Part shown: positions 49,570 to 63,431 of the stretch, in pieces
Layout of the letters: every line of letters starts with the position of its first letter
Numbering within the stretch: position 1 is the first letter of the stretch
Assembly: GCF_901933205.1 (NCBI RefSeq)
Contig: NC_044584.1
Coordinates: 9,403,001 to 9,467,000, forward strand
Reading direction: 5' to 3'
DNA length: 64,000 bases
Origin: Camarhynchus parvulus
Lineage: Eukaryota > Chordata > Aves > Passeriformes > Thraupidae
Program-made: the position numbers and the translations under genes
The notes under the pieces: generated by a model
Database searches by the model: none
Told to the model about the DNA's origin: nothing
Seen by the model: the letters and a program-made list of their open reading frames with translations, nothing else

Positions 49570-51650
49570 AATAATGGCCTCGTTTACTCCAGTGCAAAAC
49601 TCGAGTTCTACAAACCAGTGTGTTGGATTCTAAAATACTTTGGATAAATGTTAAAATCTTGACCAAAAAATTGTACCAAAAATTAATCTCAAATGTAACT
49701 GCACAAAATTATTATAGTTAGGACCAAGTGTTTAAGGTAAAATAAATCACATTAAGTATCTGCATCTTGTATAGAACATTAGGATAAAAAGACACTTATT
49801 GATTAAACAAGGTAAATATTAATTTATTAAATGAGATTGATTTGATAAGCCTTAAGTGACATAGAAATCATTAACCTGGTGGGTAAGGAAAAATCTTTGC
49901 AGAGATATTTCTTCATTTTATCCGAACTTTTTCGTTACTCAATATATTTACTGCTCTAAGTCAATTCTGAAAAGAATTTTGACACCTTTTTTTTCCTTAG
50001 CTGTTTTCTCACAGCAGCATCCTTTTGTTGAGCACCAAGTCTGGCTGTCAGTGAGAGAGGAGGAGGAAGAACAAGAGTCAGATCTGTGCACTCTTTCAAG
50101 AGTGGTTCTGTAGGTGTGGTAATGAGCTGTGGCTTCTTCTGGGAAATTTGGGTTGTGAATTAGGTTGTAGACGGTGTTATGTTTCCATTGCAATGTCCAG
50201 CTCAATTTTCTGTTAAGGTTGCTATGGGTATCAGAATATGGTGCCAAAATACCCTAAAACACTATTCCAGACAATTATTCTCATTTCAGGATGTAAGTGC
50301 CTTGATTCCACCCCCACAGTAAAAATCCCACTGGCAGGAGCTGGATCAGGGGAATAAACAGTCTCTCTTCATGTGCACACACTCAGTTCATTTCACTCTG
50401 CTGTCAAAACTGATTGCATTTTCCTCTTCAAACAACAAATGCATCAAACCAGAGGAAGAGCCTGTGAAAAATGCTGCTTGCATGGGGACAAGCTCCTGGT
50501 GGCTGGGATGTGCTGGGGCACTGCAGGAGCTGGGGAGCAAAGGGGGCTCTGCTGGGTGGGCTGGAGGAAGGGACTGTCCACCTCACATTAGAGGAGAATT
50601 TCAATTGCTCTGGGGTTTGTGGTCCTAAAAGAGCTGATTTTTGGGAGTTGCAGTCTGACAGAGTGCTTAACCTGAAAGCTGGGGGAATGAGCTTGGGAGG
50701 AACCAGTGGTGTGAGCTAAGGGCATCCTCAGGGCACCATCAGCTCTCCTTAGCTGAGGAGCTCAGTGCTCATGGTCGTTTTAGACAGGCACAATTCAGGC
50801 ACCCAAATGCTGTCATGCTTCACTCATTCCACACTTGTACCTGGTAGCTGCTGTTTCCTAAATTTGGGAACCCTTAATATACGTTGCACATGCCCCTTTT
50901 CAATGGAAATGCTATTCAATGGCGTTTAACAGTGAAAGAGTTACAGCTGGAAAAAAAAATTTCATAGAAATTTTGGAAATTGCTTCTTTTTTGGCTATGA
51001 AAAAGCTTTTTCTATTTATCTTGAATGATATAATTATTCTTTTAGCTTTTAAGCAGTAATTGTCATCCAACTAACCAAGAGTTGGAAGTGCAGACTTGTC
51101 TTCAAACCTAGTAGGGGATGGTGTTTTGTGTTATGAGATGCGCACATCTTTCCACTGAAAATTTGCACGTGCTTAGGGCTGGCCATACATGTTGGGCAAG
51201 ATGTGGGTCCCTGTCTCAGGAAAAGAACAGTCCAGGTAGGTTTCTGTCCATGAACTCAAGAAGAAATCGGATGTAGGGAGGATATAATGCAGGTACTATT
51301 GTCAAATGCATTTTCTAGAAGGAAATTTGTGTGGGAAAAAACAAAGGTACAGAAAAAAAGCTTGGGTTTTTCAAAGCCATGGAAAGAAATGGGAGTAGTA
51401 AGACTGAAATGAAATGGAGAACTTAGGTCAAATTACTTCAGAGCATATGAGCTATAAGCTGCCAAAAGAAGCCTATCAAAGCAAAATTTACTCTTGAATT
51501 TAAAGCACAGCTAGGCAGATTTTTCTGGAAGAGGGAGAACTGTGAGTACAGTAACCAAGCACAGAGCTGGCGTTTATTTAACCACAGAAAAAGGTAGAGT
51601 CTGTCAGAGCATTTTCTAATTCTGTTTCCATTATTTGGGAGTAGAGCAGA
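49570..51650. other. non-coding unique DNA, AT-rich at the left
   Basis: The first 400 bases are very AT-rich. The rest is ordinary unique sequence with three mutually overlapping plus-strand frames at 50371-50719. No gene is recognised. Confidence 0.5.
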
Positions 51651-51800
51651 TGACAAATCTGTTAGTTCAGAGTGTTGACACAATACACTTTTATCACTTT
51701 TTGTCAACAGAACATAATTGTGTTCAGATTACTCCATCACAGAGGAATAGCCATAAGATCCTGCTGTCCATAAAAATAAATGTCATGTTCTATTTCTGGG
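51651..51800 (+). repeat. ancient dispersed repeat, family 2, copy B
   Basis: This is the partner of 48838-49023 in the opposite orientation. The core lies at 51696-51729, with TTTTTGTCAACAGAACATAA. The match continues through CAGAGGAATAGCCATAAG and, after a gap relative to copy A, through CTGTCCATAAAAATAAATG. The level of divergence points to an old insertion pair rather than a recent local inversion-duplication. Confidence 0.6.
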
Positions 51801-54800
51801 AAAACAAGAAGGAAATAGGAAAAGCAATGCAAGAGAAGAAAAACCTTGGACAAACTCTACTCTTTGACAGAGTTTTGGTTGCACAGACACTGTGATGTTG
51901 ATGTTGTTATTCACCCCAACCAGACAAATCTGTGCCTCTAATTTGTTTCTCTCCTTGCCACCCCATCCCATTGAACCCAAACACTTCTGTGCTGTCCTCC
52001 AAAACTCCTCTGTAAGTGATGCCAACGATGGGTCATGGGCAGTGTGCCAACAGCAGGGGTGACAAACCCTGAGGACAGAGGGCAGAGCTGGGGGTGCTCA
52101 GGGAGTGGAGCAGAGAGACTGAGATGGCAGGGACACCTCAGTTTGATCAGCCTGGCTGCCTTTGCTGCTGGATTTCAGGGCTCAGGTTCCCAAAAACCAA
52201 AACAGAGCACAGCTCCTTGGGATGGTGGCAGCTGTGGGCTGTCAGCTTCTCTCTCCCAAGCTGGACCCTCTCTGCCTGGGGAAGGGAAGACACTAAATTG
52301 CTCCACGCTCTGCTCCTCCAGAAAATCATTCCACCTCAGGCATTCATTTCCCAGACAAAATGCAAACTCAGCTGCAGGAACATGTCACATTTTTCAAGAT
52401 TAAGCAAAGCAAGAACTAGTATTTTTAATAAAGCTGTTGGAAATATTCAGTTGGCTCCATTCTAATGGAAATAAAAGTCTGCCCATCCATCATCTTTCGT
52501 TGTGACACTCTGGAGACAGCTGTGAGTGGAAATGTGAGGGCTGAAGGGGTTTCAGGCAGGTACTGGTGTTTGTGCACAGCAGACAAAGGGGATTAGTCAG
52601 TGTGGGGAGGAACCAGAGACACTTTGGGCTCCCTCGTGGTCCAACACAGGTGCAGTCCCTCCCAATTTCCTGTAGTAATTGCAGAATGAATCACAGCAAT
52701 GAATTCAGTTATAAAAATAGAAACATATTCTTAAGGGGAAGAAACAAACAGAAAAACAAAATCCATTGTCAAAATCCAAATTCCATCTCCCTTGTCCCTA
52801 ATTTTATTTTCTCATAAAGTCATGTCACGTCTCACACCTTCCCATTAGTTTTTGACATGCTACTTTACCAACTGAGAGACCCAGAGGGGATGGGGGATGT
52901 AGGAGTCTTAGAAAAGAAATAATTAATCTCCACTGAGAGTAACATGCTGCCACATATCACTCAGCATTGCATCAATAGCCTGGTGGCGTCAGGAGAGGTG
53001 ACTGAGAAGGAAACAGGAACTAACTCTTGATGTTTGATGATGAAAACCGAGATATTTAAAATCTCCAGTGCCCATTTGCTGTGCAGTCTGCTCAGAGGCA
53101 TCCAGTGTGATTACAGCACCCAGACAGAAGAGTGCCACTTTTATGGCAATTTAGCAAATGATCACACAGAGATGGAAACACTGATTAGTGAACACACAGA
53201 GCCTTGGTGTGCTCTGCTCATGCACAGCTTTGAACTTCTGGAAGCTGTCATCCTGAGGAGAGATCTATGCTGCAGGTAGCTGTGATGGTACTGCTGTCAC
53301 CATTTAGAGTGACAGTGTGTGTAAGCTCTGTGCATGAGCCTGAGTGTCACCAGTCCAGAGGGGCAGCTGCATCTCAGCTGCAGAGAAGCTGCTCATTAAA
53401 GCAAGAGGCTGTTGGGAGAAAGAATCAGCCACAAACCCCTAATTGCTGTCATCTCTGGAAAAGAGGGGCTGATACCATATCTGAGTGTGAAACCCAAGAG
53501 GACTGCTGTTTTGGTTTGAGTTTTCACTTCTGCAGTCCAAAAAGGCTGAGATCCAGAGTGAGAACTGACCCTGGCAACTTCCCGTAGGTTCACTGTGAGC
53601 AAGAACACAAATAGTGTGTCTTTTCTACATTTCCCAGCCTAACTCTCCTTCCTGACCCTGCCCACCTCTCTTTTACAGTAGCCTCACACAGCGGTGGAGC
53701 CTTCTGTGTCACTTTTCAGCTCACCCAGGTCCACTGAAGCTCTTTAGAAAGGGAAATTTTTTTTTTGCAGAACAGGAACAAGATAGGAAGAGTAAAATAC
53801 CCACCCAAAAGCTCAAAACTGGAATAATGAGAAAATGCTAGAGATATGAAACAGTATTCATGGCTCTGAAGGGTTTGCAGGAGGCACACAGACGCAGCAG
53901 GGAGGACAGAAGGCTGCAACTCACTGCTTCAAATGCCTTGCTCTAACTGACCAGGACCCTTATCCAGTCTGAGTATCTCAGCACACTCCTGTCCAGTGAA
54001 ACACCCAACCTTGGAGCTTCTCTCTGTGCTCCACAGCCAGATTAATTAATTAGCTTTGTTTCTTCACCATTTCCATAAGCTGCAAAGCAAATGGTGTAAT
54101 TTTCCCTTGTTTCTGGGATTTTTATATGAAAGGATGGGAAAATGGCCATATGCACAGCTAGAAATCCAGAGGAATGCCACTGGTGGTGGGGATTCAGAGG
54201 CCAAGGAGGTGGGAATGAAACTGAGGTTTCAGAGAGGAGGGCAGGAGATGACTTTGGGCACAGCTGCTCAGCAGCCCGGAGGAAATGCAGAGGGCTTCTC
54301 AGGTGGAGCAGGCAGCAGGGAGGCACCAAAACATGTTTTCATCTTTGCTTCTGCACAGTCTGAATGAGACCTCAGTGGAGCAGCAGCAACAGATGTTCAC
54401 TCAAAGCACTGTGTCAACATCCAAAAAATCAGAATGACAGGGAGGTGTCACCCCTGCATATCGTGTTTGACAGAGTGGCCCTGGAGCAGGTGGGCAGCTT
54501 CAGATGATTGTTTTTGCTCCATGATGGGTGAGCAGTGTCCAGGCTCAGGAGGGGCATTTGGGACTGGCTGCCATCTGATCCTGATGAATTGTGGCTGGAG
54601 CGGGAGTCCTCAGACTGACACTGGGCTGAAGTGTCATTTGGTGGATTGTGGCAGCTCAACCAAGAGGAATAAAAAGCATATGAAGTTTTGGGAGTAAAGC
54701 AGCATCACTGGTATATATTGAGAAAAAAAAAAGGAGTGACATTCCCCATCTCTGGCTTTTCTGCTTAAAATGGGGAAACTTTCCTTTTAATGCATGAAAT

Positions 54801-55181
54801 AAATAACCCTGACTTTCCATTAAGTTTAACTTACTGGAAATTTTAAACAAAAATTCTAACTCAAAGCTGCTGAACCTAATGTCTCATTTTTGCTTAATCA
54901 CTGGTGCCAAGTGCTAAAATACAACACTTAGGGGCTTTGAAAATAACACATTGACATCTCCCTCCAGTTTCACACTCACCATTGTCCTTCTCACCTAATC
55001 TCTCTCTTTATTAAAATAGACTGATTAGTTTTGCCTATTTGGTATGAAGCACAACTTCTCTTTATGAAGGCACCAGTGCAAAAGAAAAGGTAAATGGGGA
55101 GAGAGAAGGAAATGATTCTGCTTGACACCTGGGCTAGCAATACAAATGTCAACACAGCCACAATTCAGTGAGACACTTACG
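51801..55181. other. non-coding unique DNA, no gene seen
   Basis: No gene is recognised. Overlapping plus-strand frames at 52035-52465 (122 and 123 codons) are in different frames over the same bases and show no domain. A-runs lie at about 54722-54731. Confidence 0.5.
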
Positions 55182-55309
55182 TATGTGCTTATACTTAAGC
55201 AAGTGTTTAAGTCTGTTCAGATTCAGCTTCCTGCCAAGGACACACTTCACTTTTGGGACATTTGTGACTTAAGAATATGCTAAGTGTTTCAGTGCTTTGG
55301 TGCCAGCCC
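55182..55309 (+). repeat. ancient dispersed repeat, family 1, copy 3 (two half-units)
   Basis: A first unit at 55182-55228 reads TATGTGCTTATACTTAAGC then AAGTGTTTAAG, matching the copy at 25278 in about 22 of 30 positions. A second, partly matching unit at 55267-55309 reads ACTTAAGAATATGCTAAGTG then TTTCAGTGCTTTGGTG. Two related units about 85 bases apart suggest that the parent element contained the motif more than once. Confidence 0.5.
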
Positions 55310-58300
55310 AATAAATGCCCTTCACAAGTAGCTGACTAAGTATGTGCAGTTATTTCTCAGATAAAGGGTGTTCACTGCATGGTTTGGTGGTTGTGCTATC
55401 AGCCCTGCTGATCTTCAAGGCTGGCATTGATTGAAGGACACTGAGGGATAGAAGGAGTCTCTGGTACTGTGTCTGTGCATTTATCTACCTAGATTTTTTT
55501 TTTTGAAAACTTGGTTTGATATCTAAAAAGAAAATCAGTCACCGTGCCAGTTTGTGAGTTGTGGATGGCAATGCAGTGTTCTGTTGGGATGGACCCCAGT
55601 ACTGGCCAAGAATGCTGTGGTGAGGCAGAGAGAAACATGAGCTGGATGTGTCAAACAAAGGTGTGAACATCTCCAGGCAAGGTCTGGATTTCAGTGAGCA
55701 CCCTTCCAATGAAGATAACAAGGATCACTATGAGTTTTCCAGGTGTTTATGACTTTGATGCTGTGGAAGACAACATAAGGCCTGCCTGTCATGCTTGCAA
55801 AGTGAATTGATGTCCTGGAGCCACTCCTGAGAATTCAAGGATAACTTTGGAAAATTATGGAATTGACTGGAATCATGTGGTATTGCAAATGACATTGCTT
55901 TTTCTGAGGAAGTCACCCCAAGCTCTGAGTCACTCCAAAAAATATTTTCTAGAAGTCACCCCGAAAAATATCTCTTTTCCTCTCTAGGGGCTAGATACAT
56001 GGCCTCAGTGCTGAGTGTGCAGAGGGCCCTGTTGGGCAGCTCTTGGTGGTTCTGCTGCTTGTTAACCACCTCAGAGGAGTGTGGGGATGCAGAATAAATG
56101 AGTCCAGCTCATCACAGCCTTTAGGAAGCTAATTGGCTACCAAGCTTTTAAAGGGTCAAATTATTTAGCATCCAGCCCCACTCTGCTCTTTGAGCAGTCA
56201 GTGGTCAGGAGCAAGTCTGATTAGCAGGGCTCTTCGCTGTCTTCCAGCTCTGATGTTAGCTCATGACTGACCTTTTGCTGCTCTGTGTGTGGAGTGCAGA
56301 GCCAAAGACACACTGCCCAGAAATAGCTCACAGGCTGAGTTAAAGGCTGTGCTCAATACAAAGTGCATGTTGTTTTTAAAGTCAATAATTAGGGCTGGCT
56401 TTGTGGGTCTGCGTTTTACTTACTAGTTTCAAGCAGATGAGAGGCATGAAATTTGATTTTCAACCCTTCTTTCAGCCATAGGGAGATCTCAATACAGGTG
56501 CATTTATAACCAGGCTTCTTCAGTCTGTCAATGGCTGAAAATCCATCAGGATTATTTTTGCAGGATTTATTTTTCACAGTTGCAGACTTTCTTGCTGAAT
56601 GATGCACTACAGATCAATGCTGTACCTTCAGTAATGTCCCCCAACTTAACTGGACAGACCCCATTAACAACAATGGGGTGAAATTATTTACCTGACTGTT
56701 TTCTGAAGATGTGTCAGAATGTCTGAATTTGTTTCAGGAAAGCTGCTTACTATTTTGATTTTGAAAACTATTTCTTGTGCCCTGCCTGCAACTGCATGGA
56801 CTGGTGTCTTGAACACTCCCAGAACTCAGATAGTTATTTATTATTTAAATACAAGCTAAGAGCGGGAAACTCTTAAAATTCCCCAACGCCCTCCTCTAAA
56901 AATAAAGATCCATTAGTTCATCCTGGATAAATAATTCTTAATTGTTCCCTCAGGTGAAATTGGACTCCTAACTTCTATCTCCTTGAGTTTCCTTCTTGGC
57001 TTTCTCTGTGGGTGCAGCATTTTTGTGTTGTTCTGCCACTGACATTCGAGTGTTAAAGCCAAACTTTGTGAAGCCATGTGGAGGGCAGCACTGGCTCTGA
57101 TGTCATTCACACAGTAGCCTGGAATGACCCCCATCCACTCATGGTGACTCCTGTTTGTTTTGGACAGTGCCTGGAGCTCCAGTTCCCCCCCTCTATCTGG
57201 AAGATATCTTGCATATCCTCCCTGTTTATGATCAGACTTGCCTCTGATGTTTCCTTGTTAGCATTGTTATCCATCTTCTGGCTTGGACATAAACCCTGAA
57301 TGCTCCCAATCACTGAAGATCTGGTGGCACTTTTGACAAAAGGACATGACTAACCTCCATGGCCTGGCCTGGCTATTTGCACCCTGCCTGCCAGAAATTC
57401 CTCCAATGGCCGTGCTGTTTCTCACTTTTTGTCCCAAGCAGCCATTGAGTGGATGCTGTTTTTCACTCCGTGCTACAGTTCAGCACTCAGTGGCACTTTG
57501 ATCTGGCAGGATTTTTTTTTCTGCTCTGGGTCCTGGGGGCATGTGGAGGTGCTACAGTTTGATTTCCAGGAATGGTCTCCAGTTGTTCCATGCCTTGCTG
57601 TGGAAGGATCCTGTGCCAATCCCCCATTTCTCCTCACTAGCTATCATTATCTCTAGCTATTCTTATCTTAATAACATTTTATGGAACGATTCCAGTATTT
57701 ATTCTGTTTCCCATCTTTCTTTTCTTGCTGCCTCTTCAAGTAGGTGCTGGGGAAGGTGCTCAGCTGCTGTGAAACTGCCCATGGACAGAGAGCTCAGAGC
57801 TCTGTGCACTTCCATCTGAGAGAAACAGCCAAGGGCTTTTCCCATATACAGGAGAACTTCTAATTTAATTGAGTGCTATTAACTCTGGTTGTCTTCTCAT
57901 TGGATTTTAGTTTAAAATTAACAAAGTGTCTGACTGAGTTTTTTCTCAGAGTGGGTTCCAGAAGGAGCCAGGGCGCAGGAGACTGTGGTGAGACTTGGCA
58001 GGTAGCAGGGCTGCCCCTGTGAAACCTGCTTGCCCCAGCTAGAGTGCTCTCTCTCACTTTAAGACTCACCCTGTTGCCATCTTAAAGACATTTCACTCAA
58101 TCAAAGGAGATGTGGTGCAAAACCAAAGGTACTGGGTCATGCCAAGATGTATTTGGGAAGGGTAGAGAGAATGTGTGAAGCACCAAGATTATATGCCCAG
58201 GGACAATCAGATTTGTACCATCTTTTTCTAATCTTTCCTATTCTATTTGATTGTGGTTTGCCAAAATCAACACCACTGAGTTTAATACAGGTGCCTTTGT

Positions 58301-61100
58301 TCCCAGAAATGGTCTGAATGAAATCTGGGATTATGAATTCTTTCCCACGTCATGGTGAACATTGGGAAGCTTTCCATGCAGCAGGTAATCCTTTGATTGT
58401 TTATTTTTGCTTTTCCTGTTGGCTGTTATTAACTTCCCCCTACCCAGGTTTGACACTGTTGTAGCAGGATTTTGCTGTCCTACTCCATGGTGTGACGAAG
58501 GGGTGTACCCATTACAGATGGAGCTTGTAAATGTGATTTTGGGTGCTAATGTGCCTTGGAAGGTCCAATCCAAATAACATCCAAGATGTGGATATTGCAA
58601 TTGCTGCATGGAGACGCTGCCAGACTTAGAAGAGTCAAAAATTGGGTTCAGGGCTGAAATAGAAAAAGGCTTTGGAAATCTGCAAGTTCCCTTCCACTCA
58701 AGCCCTTCAGGCACATTCAAATGTAGAATATGAGTATGAAAATAAAAGTTATGAAAAAAAAAAGCCTCAGTTTCACCGTTCCTTTAAAACTTGAATCTCA
58801 GCCCAAGGTCACAAATTGGTCCTCCCTGTTTTATAGACTTATAAAGAGACCCTGGGCAGTGTTTTGAGTAAACCTGGACTTACTGATGGCTTAGTGTTAA
58901 AGAAATATGTGAAATCTGTGGTTCTGCAGAGCTCCAATGTGAAAGCTGGTGAAACTTGTTAAAAGGGAAAGGTGGTTGGTGGTTAATCACATACCTGAGA
59001 CACAAGCAATAAGGGTCCCTCTCAGAGAGGTTTTTTGGGACAAGTCATGTCACATCCTTCTGTATCAGCTTTATCATCAGTAATGACAGGATGGGAGGAT
59101 TTATCTGCCCTACCTGCCTGCCTTATTTGCAAAATAGGTTGAAAACCCCTGGACATAGTGTAATAAGTGTTAAAATTACTTCACCCAAAACCATTTAAAG
59201 TTTCTGCCTTTGGAGGGGTAGGAAATCTCACCTCTTATAATGTGAAGAGGCAGCAGATGACCTACTAGTTTGCATCCTACATATAGTGATCCATCAACAC
59301 CAGGATCAATTTCCTGAAGGTCACTAGCTCTTTTAAATCCTGCCATCCTCTTTGAATTCAGACAGCAGGGATTTGGCTTCTCTCTCCCTCACCTGCATTT
59401 TCCCTTCTTTCTCTTTTGATAAACATAGGCATTGCAGCTTTAAGATTTTAAGACCTTTCCCAGATGGAAAAGGTCATTTGTCTTTCACTACTCAACACTT
59501 CCTTCATGAGTTCATTTAAACATTGCCAGGCATCAGAAGAACAGAACTCAGCTGTAGGGTTATCTGTGTCTTATTCCCCTTTTGTGTAGGTGGCAAAACT
59601 GATCTAGAACAAAACTGTTTGGTTCCCATAGCAATTTACAATGTGCAGAGACCATAATACTGTACTCTTCCCACTCCTTATCTACACCTGTTATGTCTTC
59701 CTTTGCCACACTGCTAAGAGCTATAACACTGGCACTATTTTGAATGGCATCAAGCAGGCCATTTCCCCAAATTTCATGCAATTTCTCCCTGTTTCTGGTA
59801 AGGATAGGATATATTTTTAAACTAAGGAGCAAAAAGCAAACATTTTATTAGCCGCTTTCAATTGGATTCTCAATGAAAAGTTAATTAAAGGAGTGGAATG
59901 AAAAGATATTACAGTGCATCTACTAATCTTGGTACATTATTTATATGAAATCAGTCATCAAAATTAGTCATGTGCACTAATGTGTGTGGTCTGGTTTGAA
60001 ATGGTGTGTTTGTTTCCATTCAGCTCTGCTGGATACAGTTAAGATACACATTTGATGTGTTACGCAGTTAGATCATATTTTGAAAGTTTATTATGCTCTC
60101 TATCTCTCTGTATCTGCAGGCTTGGAGTCAAGGGACCATTAAAGGCTTTCAGCTCCGCTTTGCAGCGTGCCTGAGATGAGACAAGTGACAAAAGTCCTCC
60201 TTTCCTGTAGCTCCCAGGCACAGCTGGCCCCAGCACATCCTCTCAGCCCTTGGCTGTGTTTCCCTGCCAGGTGCTGCTGCTGGGGCCCGGGGAGCAGTGG
60301 TCACCCAGCCCTGGGTGGCAGTGGAGGAGCATCCCTTGCACCCAGCCCCTGTCTGGTCTGCAGAGTGCTGCCTGCTCCATCTGGAATAAATCCCTCTGGT
60401 TCTGCTGTCAGACTCTGGGAAACTCTTACCCCCTGCAGGTACCACAGTGCCTGCTTTGTTTGCCTTCTCTCACTTTTCTCCTTAGGGTGTGCACCAGGAA
60501 AAATCAGGGCCAACAAAGCCATTTCTGGGTGGTCAAAGAGCTGCTCCTTCCCTCCCTGCCTCGTCTCACCCTCTCCTGCAGAGAGCAGATAGAGTTACAG
60601 ATCCCAGGAGAGGAGGATGGTTTAATGATCCCTCCTTAAGGTCACTGTCAATGCTGTTGCATGAATTGACCTACTAGGGGCTTCTGTGAGAGCAGAGCTG
60701 TTAACTGGACTTGGAGGGGTGTAGCATTACAGAGCAGTGCATGCAAGTCGCCCACTTAAATCACTGAAGCATTTTAATTGACATTCAGAAACTCTCCTTT
60801 TCTAACAGCTGCCTTTAGCAGAGTGAGCACTGCTGATGCCAGTCATGGGCCTGCTCTGTGCTCTCCACCACAGCTCCTGCCAGAGCTGCAGGGACAGCTC
60901 AGTGCCTGAGAAATGCACCTGGAAATATCATTTTTTTCACTGCAAAGGGCAAACGTAAGTGCACAGCCACTCACTTGCTCAACATGACACAGGCTGTGAA
61001 CATGAAGCTTGGCTGGGAAGAGCTAGGTTAAGAAATAAGAAATAAGTGTCCATATTGGCTGTGGGCTGCTCAGCTCAGGGGTGAGTTGAGGCTGTGAGTT

Positions 61101-61144
61101 TTCCCTGGAAGATGGGAAAAAGAGCATCTTCCCTGGAAGATGGG
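61101..61144. repeat. 16-bp direct repeat with hairpin potential
   Basis: TTCCCTGGAAGATGGG occurs at 61101-61116 and again at 61129-61144. Around the second copy, CATCTTCC and GGAAGATG form an inverted repeat with a 2-base centre (61126-61143). This is a local duplication, and no function can be assigned. Confidence 0.8.
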
Positions 61145-62711
61145 GAACAAGCTGCCTGCTCCTTCTGGGGACCAGGGAAACAATGCGGGGAGGTATTCCA
61201 GCTGATCTCCATTCCCCTGAGTGCTTCCCCACCTTTTCCCATTGATATCCTTCAAACCTATTGCATTTTTAAACTTGTTAAAGACTTTTCAAATTTCACA
61301 CCAGCATCTCCTTCTTTGAAGCCAATACACTTTTGGAGACACTTGATAATGTGGCAATAATTTCATGTACTCCAGCCTCACTCTGCAACAGCAAATCACC
61401 AAACACTCTTCTGCCATCACACTGCTTTGCTTACTTGTGGGCAGCTTAAGAATTGATATAAGGGCATGATAGGAAATCCATCTTGCAGGCTCAGACCAGA
61501 CTTATTGATCCTAAAGAATGAGGATTTGTGCTCTTGAGCATCTCCCCACTCACTATAGCAGCAGGAAATGTGTCCATAGCTGCAAAAGGGCAAAATAAAG
61601 AGGAGGCCAAACCCCCTGTGACAGGGTATGGTGAAAGTCCAAAATGTATTTTAGACCAAGATAAATTTCTGCTCTCTGAATATATTTTGGATTTTTTTTT
61701 GTCTTGAAACCAGTGCATGTCTCTAGTTGAGATGCACTATGCTCATGGGGGATTGCAAGGTAGCTGAAGAAACCAAACAAATCTGGTGAGCCACTCATGC
61801 TCCTGTTGGATAGGGCCTTACTCTGGGAACAATCTATTTTTTCCCTGTTTCTCCCAGTGGGTGAAAACAGATTTTTGCTCTGATTCCTTGAATGGGGCAG
61901 CTGGGGTAAAGTTCTCAGCTACAGTGTAAATGAATGGGGGATGGCAGATATGAAAAAAGCCTCTTGAAATTTCATTGCAACTTCTGGCAAAGCTAGGAAG
62001 CAAACCACAGTCTAGATAATTTTCCATATTTTATTACCTTTTCTCATTATTTTTTTGGTTACAGTGGCTGAGCCTGGGCTCAATTTCTCCAGTTTCTCAC
62101 AGGAGCATCATTCACTCTGTGTTCCAGAATGAACTAAAGCAGTAAGCATAAAATGGATATCTCTTGATCAAGGATGCATCCCCTCTGACTTTTCTCATAA
62201 GATATTAATAAGAGAGAGACATTATCAGAATCCATCTAACAGGTGTGTAGAAGAAGGGGAAATCTCATAATCATTTAATACCTTCTGCAGGAACATCCTT
62301 CGTCAGCTTTTGCTAATTATGAAGATGAAGCCATTTTCTATTTTGTTTCCCATTTAAAGCCAAAGACAAAATTCAGGCAACAGCAACAGCAATTTATTTT
62401 CTAGGTTTTGCTTTCTTCGTGCAAAGGAATGCCAAGGAAACCTCACAGGGTTTCATTTAAAAACAAGAATTCAGAGGAAAAATACCATGGCTTTAGCCCA
62501 CTGTCTCTATTAGTTTATTAAAATATTAGTCTTGTAGGTGTGTTAGATTGATTTGCCTTCCATGGTGTTTAAAAATAGCTGTGAGAATAATGGGCTTCAT
62601 CAAAAATCATTAACTGGGACGTTACTTTCATTTTTTAACCACAGAACAAAGTGTCACAGCCAGATTAAACAAGCCAGAAAGCATTTGGAGCGCACACAAA
62701 CAGCCAGAAAT

Positions 62712-62724
62712 TTATATATATATA
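62712..62724. repeat. short TA microsatellite
   Basis: A run of alternating T and A (TATATATATATA) of about six units. Ordinary simple repeat. Confidence 0.8.
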
Positions 62725-63353
62725 CCTTAATCATGGAAAATCCTGGAAGATTTTAGCTGTCTTCCACTGCAGTTTGGTCAGAATCCCTAAGAAAGGTCAG
62801 ATTGTTTGAAGTGGCTGGTATTTGTACCAGCTGACATGCAAAGGCTCAGTTATTTATAGTGGTTTGCCTGCATCCCCACAATGCTAAGGGACTGAATGAG
62901 ATTGCAGAGATGAAAGGAGGGTTCAGTCTAACAACTGCAAATAGCTGTAGCTCAGTGAACTTCTAAATTATGACATTACCAAGCCAGAGAACTGCCGAGC
63001 TTAAGCACAGGTTTTAATCCTTATGGGGTAACGGGATCCCACAAGAGCCTTTTTTTCGGAGGGGTGCATTGTGTTTTGATAAAGTTTAGCTCCCTGTGTA
63101 GTGCAATCAATCTTTAGGGCTTCCCTTCCAAGTTTCCCTTATGAGCTGTGTCGTCTTTATCTGGTTGTGTCAGCCAGCCCCTCTGACGGGGTTGTTTTTT
63201 TTAGCAATAGCACTTGGACAGGGGAAGAAGAAACTGGGGTCATGTGAGGAGAGTGTTGGGACTGGGAAGAAATGTGGATCCAAGTTCATCAGGGTGAATG
63301 CTCACCCCTTTTTGCTGAATATTTGGTAGGCGAGTGACCCACCATAGATCAAG

Positions 63354-63369
63354 AGGGAGAGAGAGAGAA
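63354..63369 (+). repeat. short GA microsatellite
   Basis: GGGAGAGAGAGAGAAG is an imperfect GA run of about six units in the plus strand. Ordinary simple repeat. Confidence 0.75.
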
Positions 63370-63431
63370 GACATTTCTGATGAAAAGGAAAACACTGATA
63401 AAACTTATGGGAAAAGATAAGGGCAGTGACC

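Larger units (their letters stand above)
55310..63431. other. non-coding unique DNA with minor simple repeats
   Basis: No gene is recognised over 8 kb. It contains T-runs (around 55494-55504 and 61691-61700), GC-richer sequence at 60150-60650 with overlapping frames on both strands, the 16-bp direct repeat at 61101-61144, a short TA run at about 62712-62724 and a GA run at about 63354-63369. Confidence 0.5.

Noticed and set aside
58765..58815. MIR-like words (GCCTCAGTTTC and CCCAAGGTCACA)
   Set aside because: In MIR elements these two words lie on opposite strands relative to each other, so their presence on the same strand here is inconsistent with one MIR copy.
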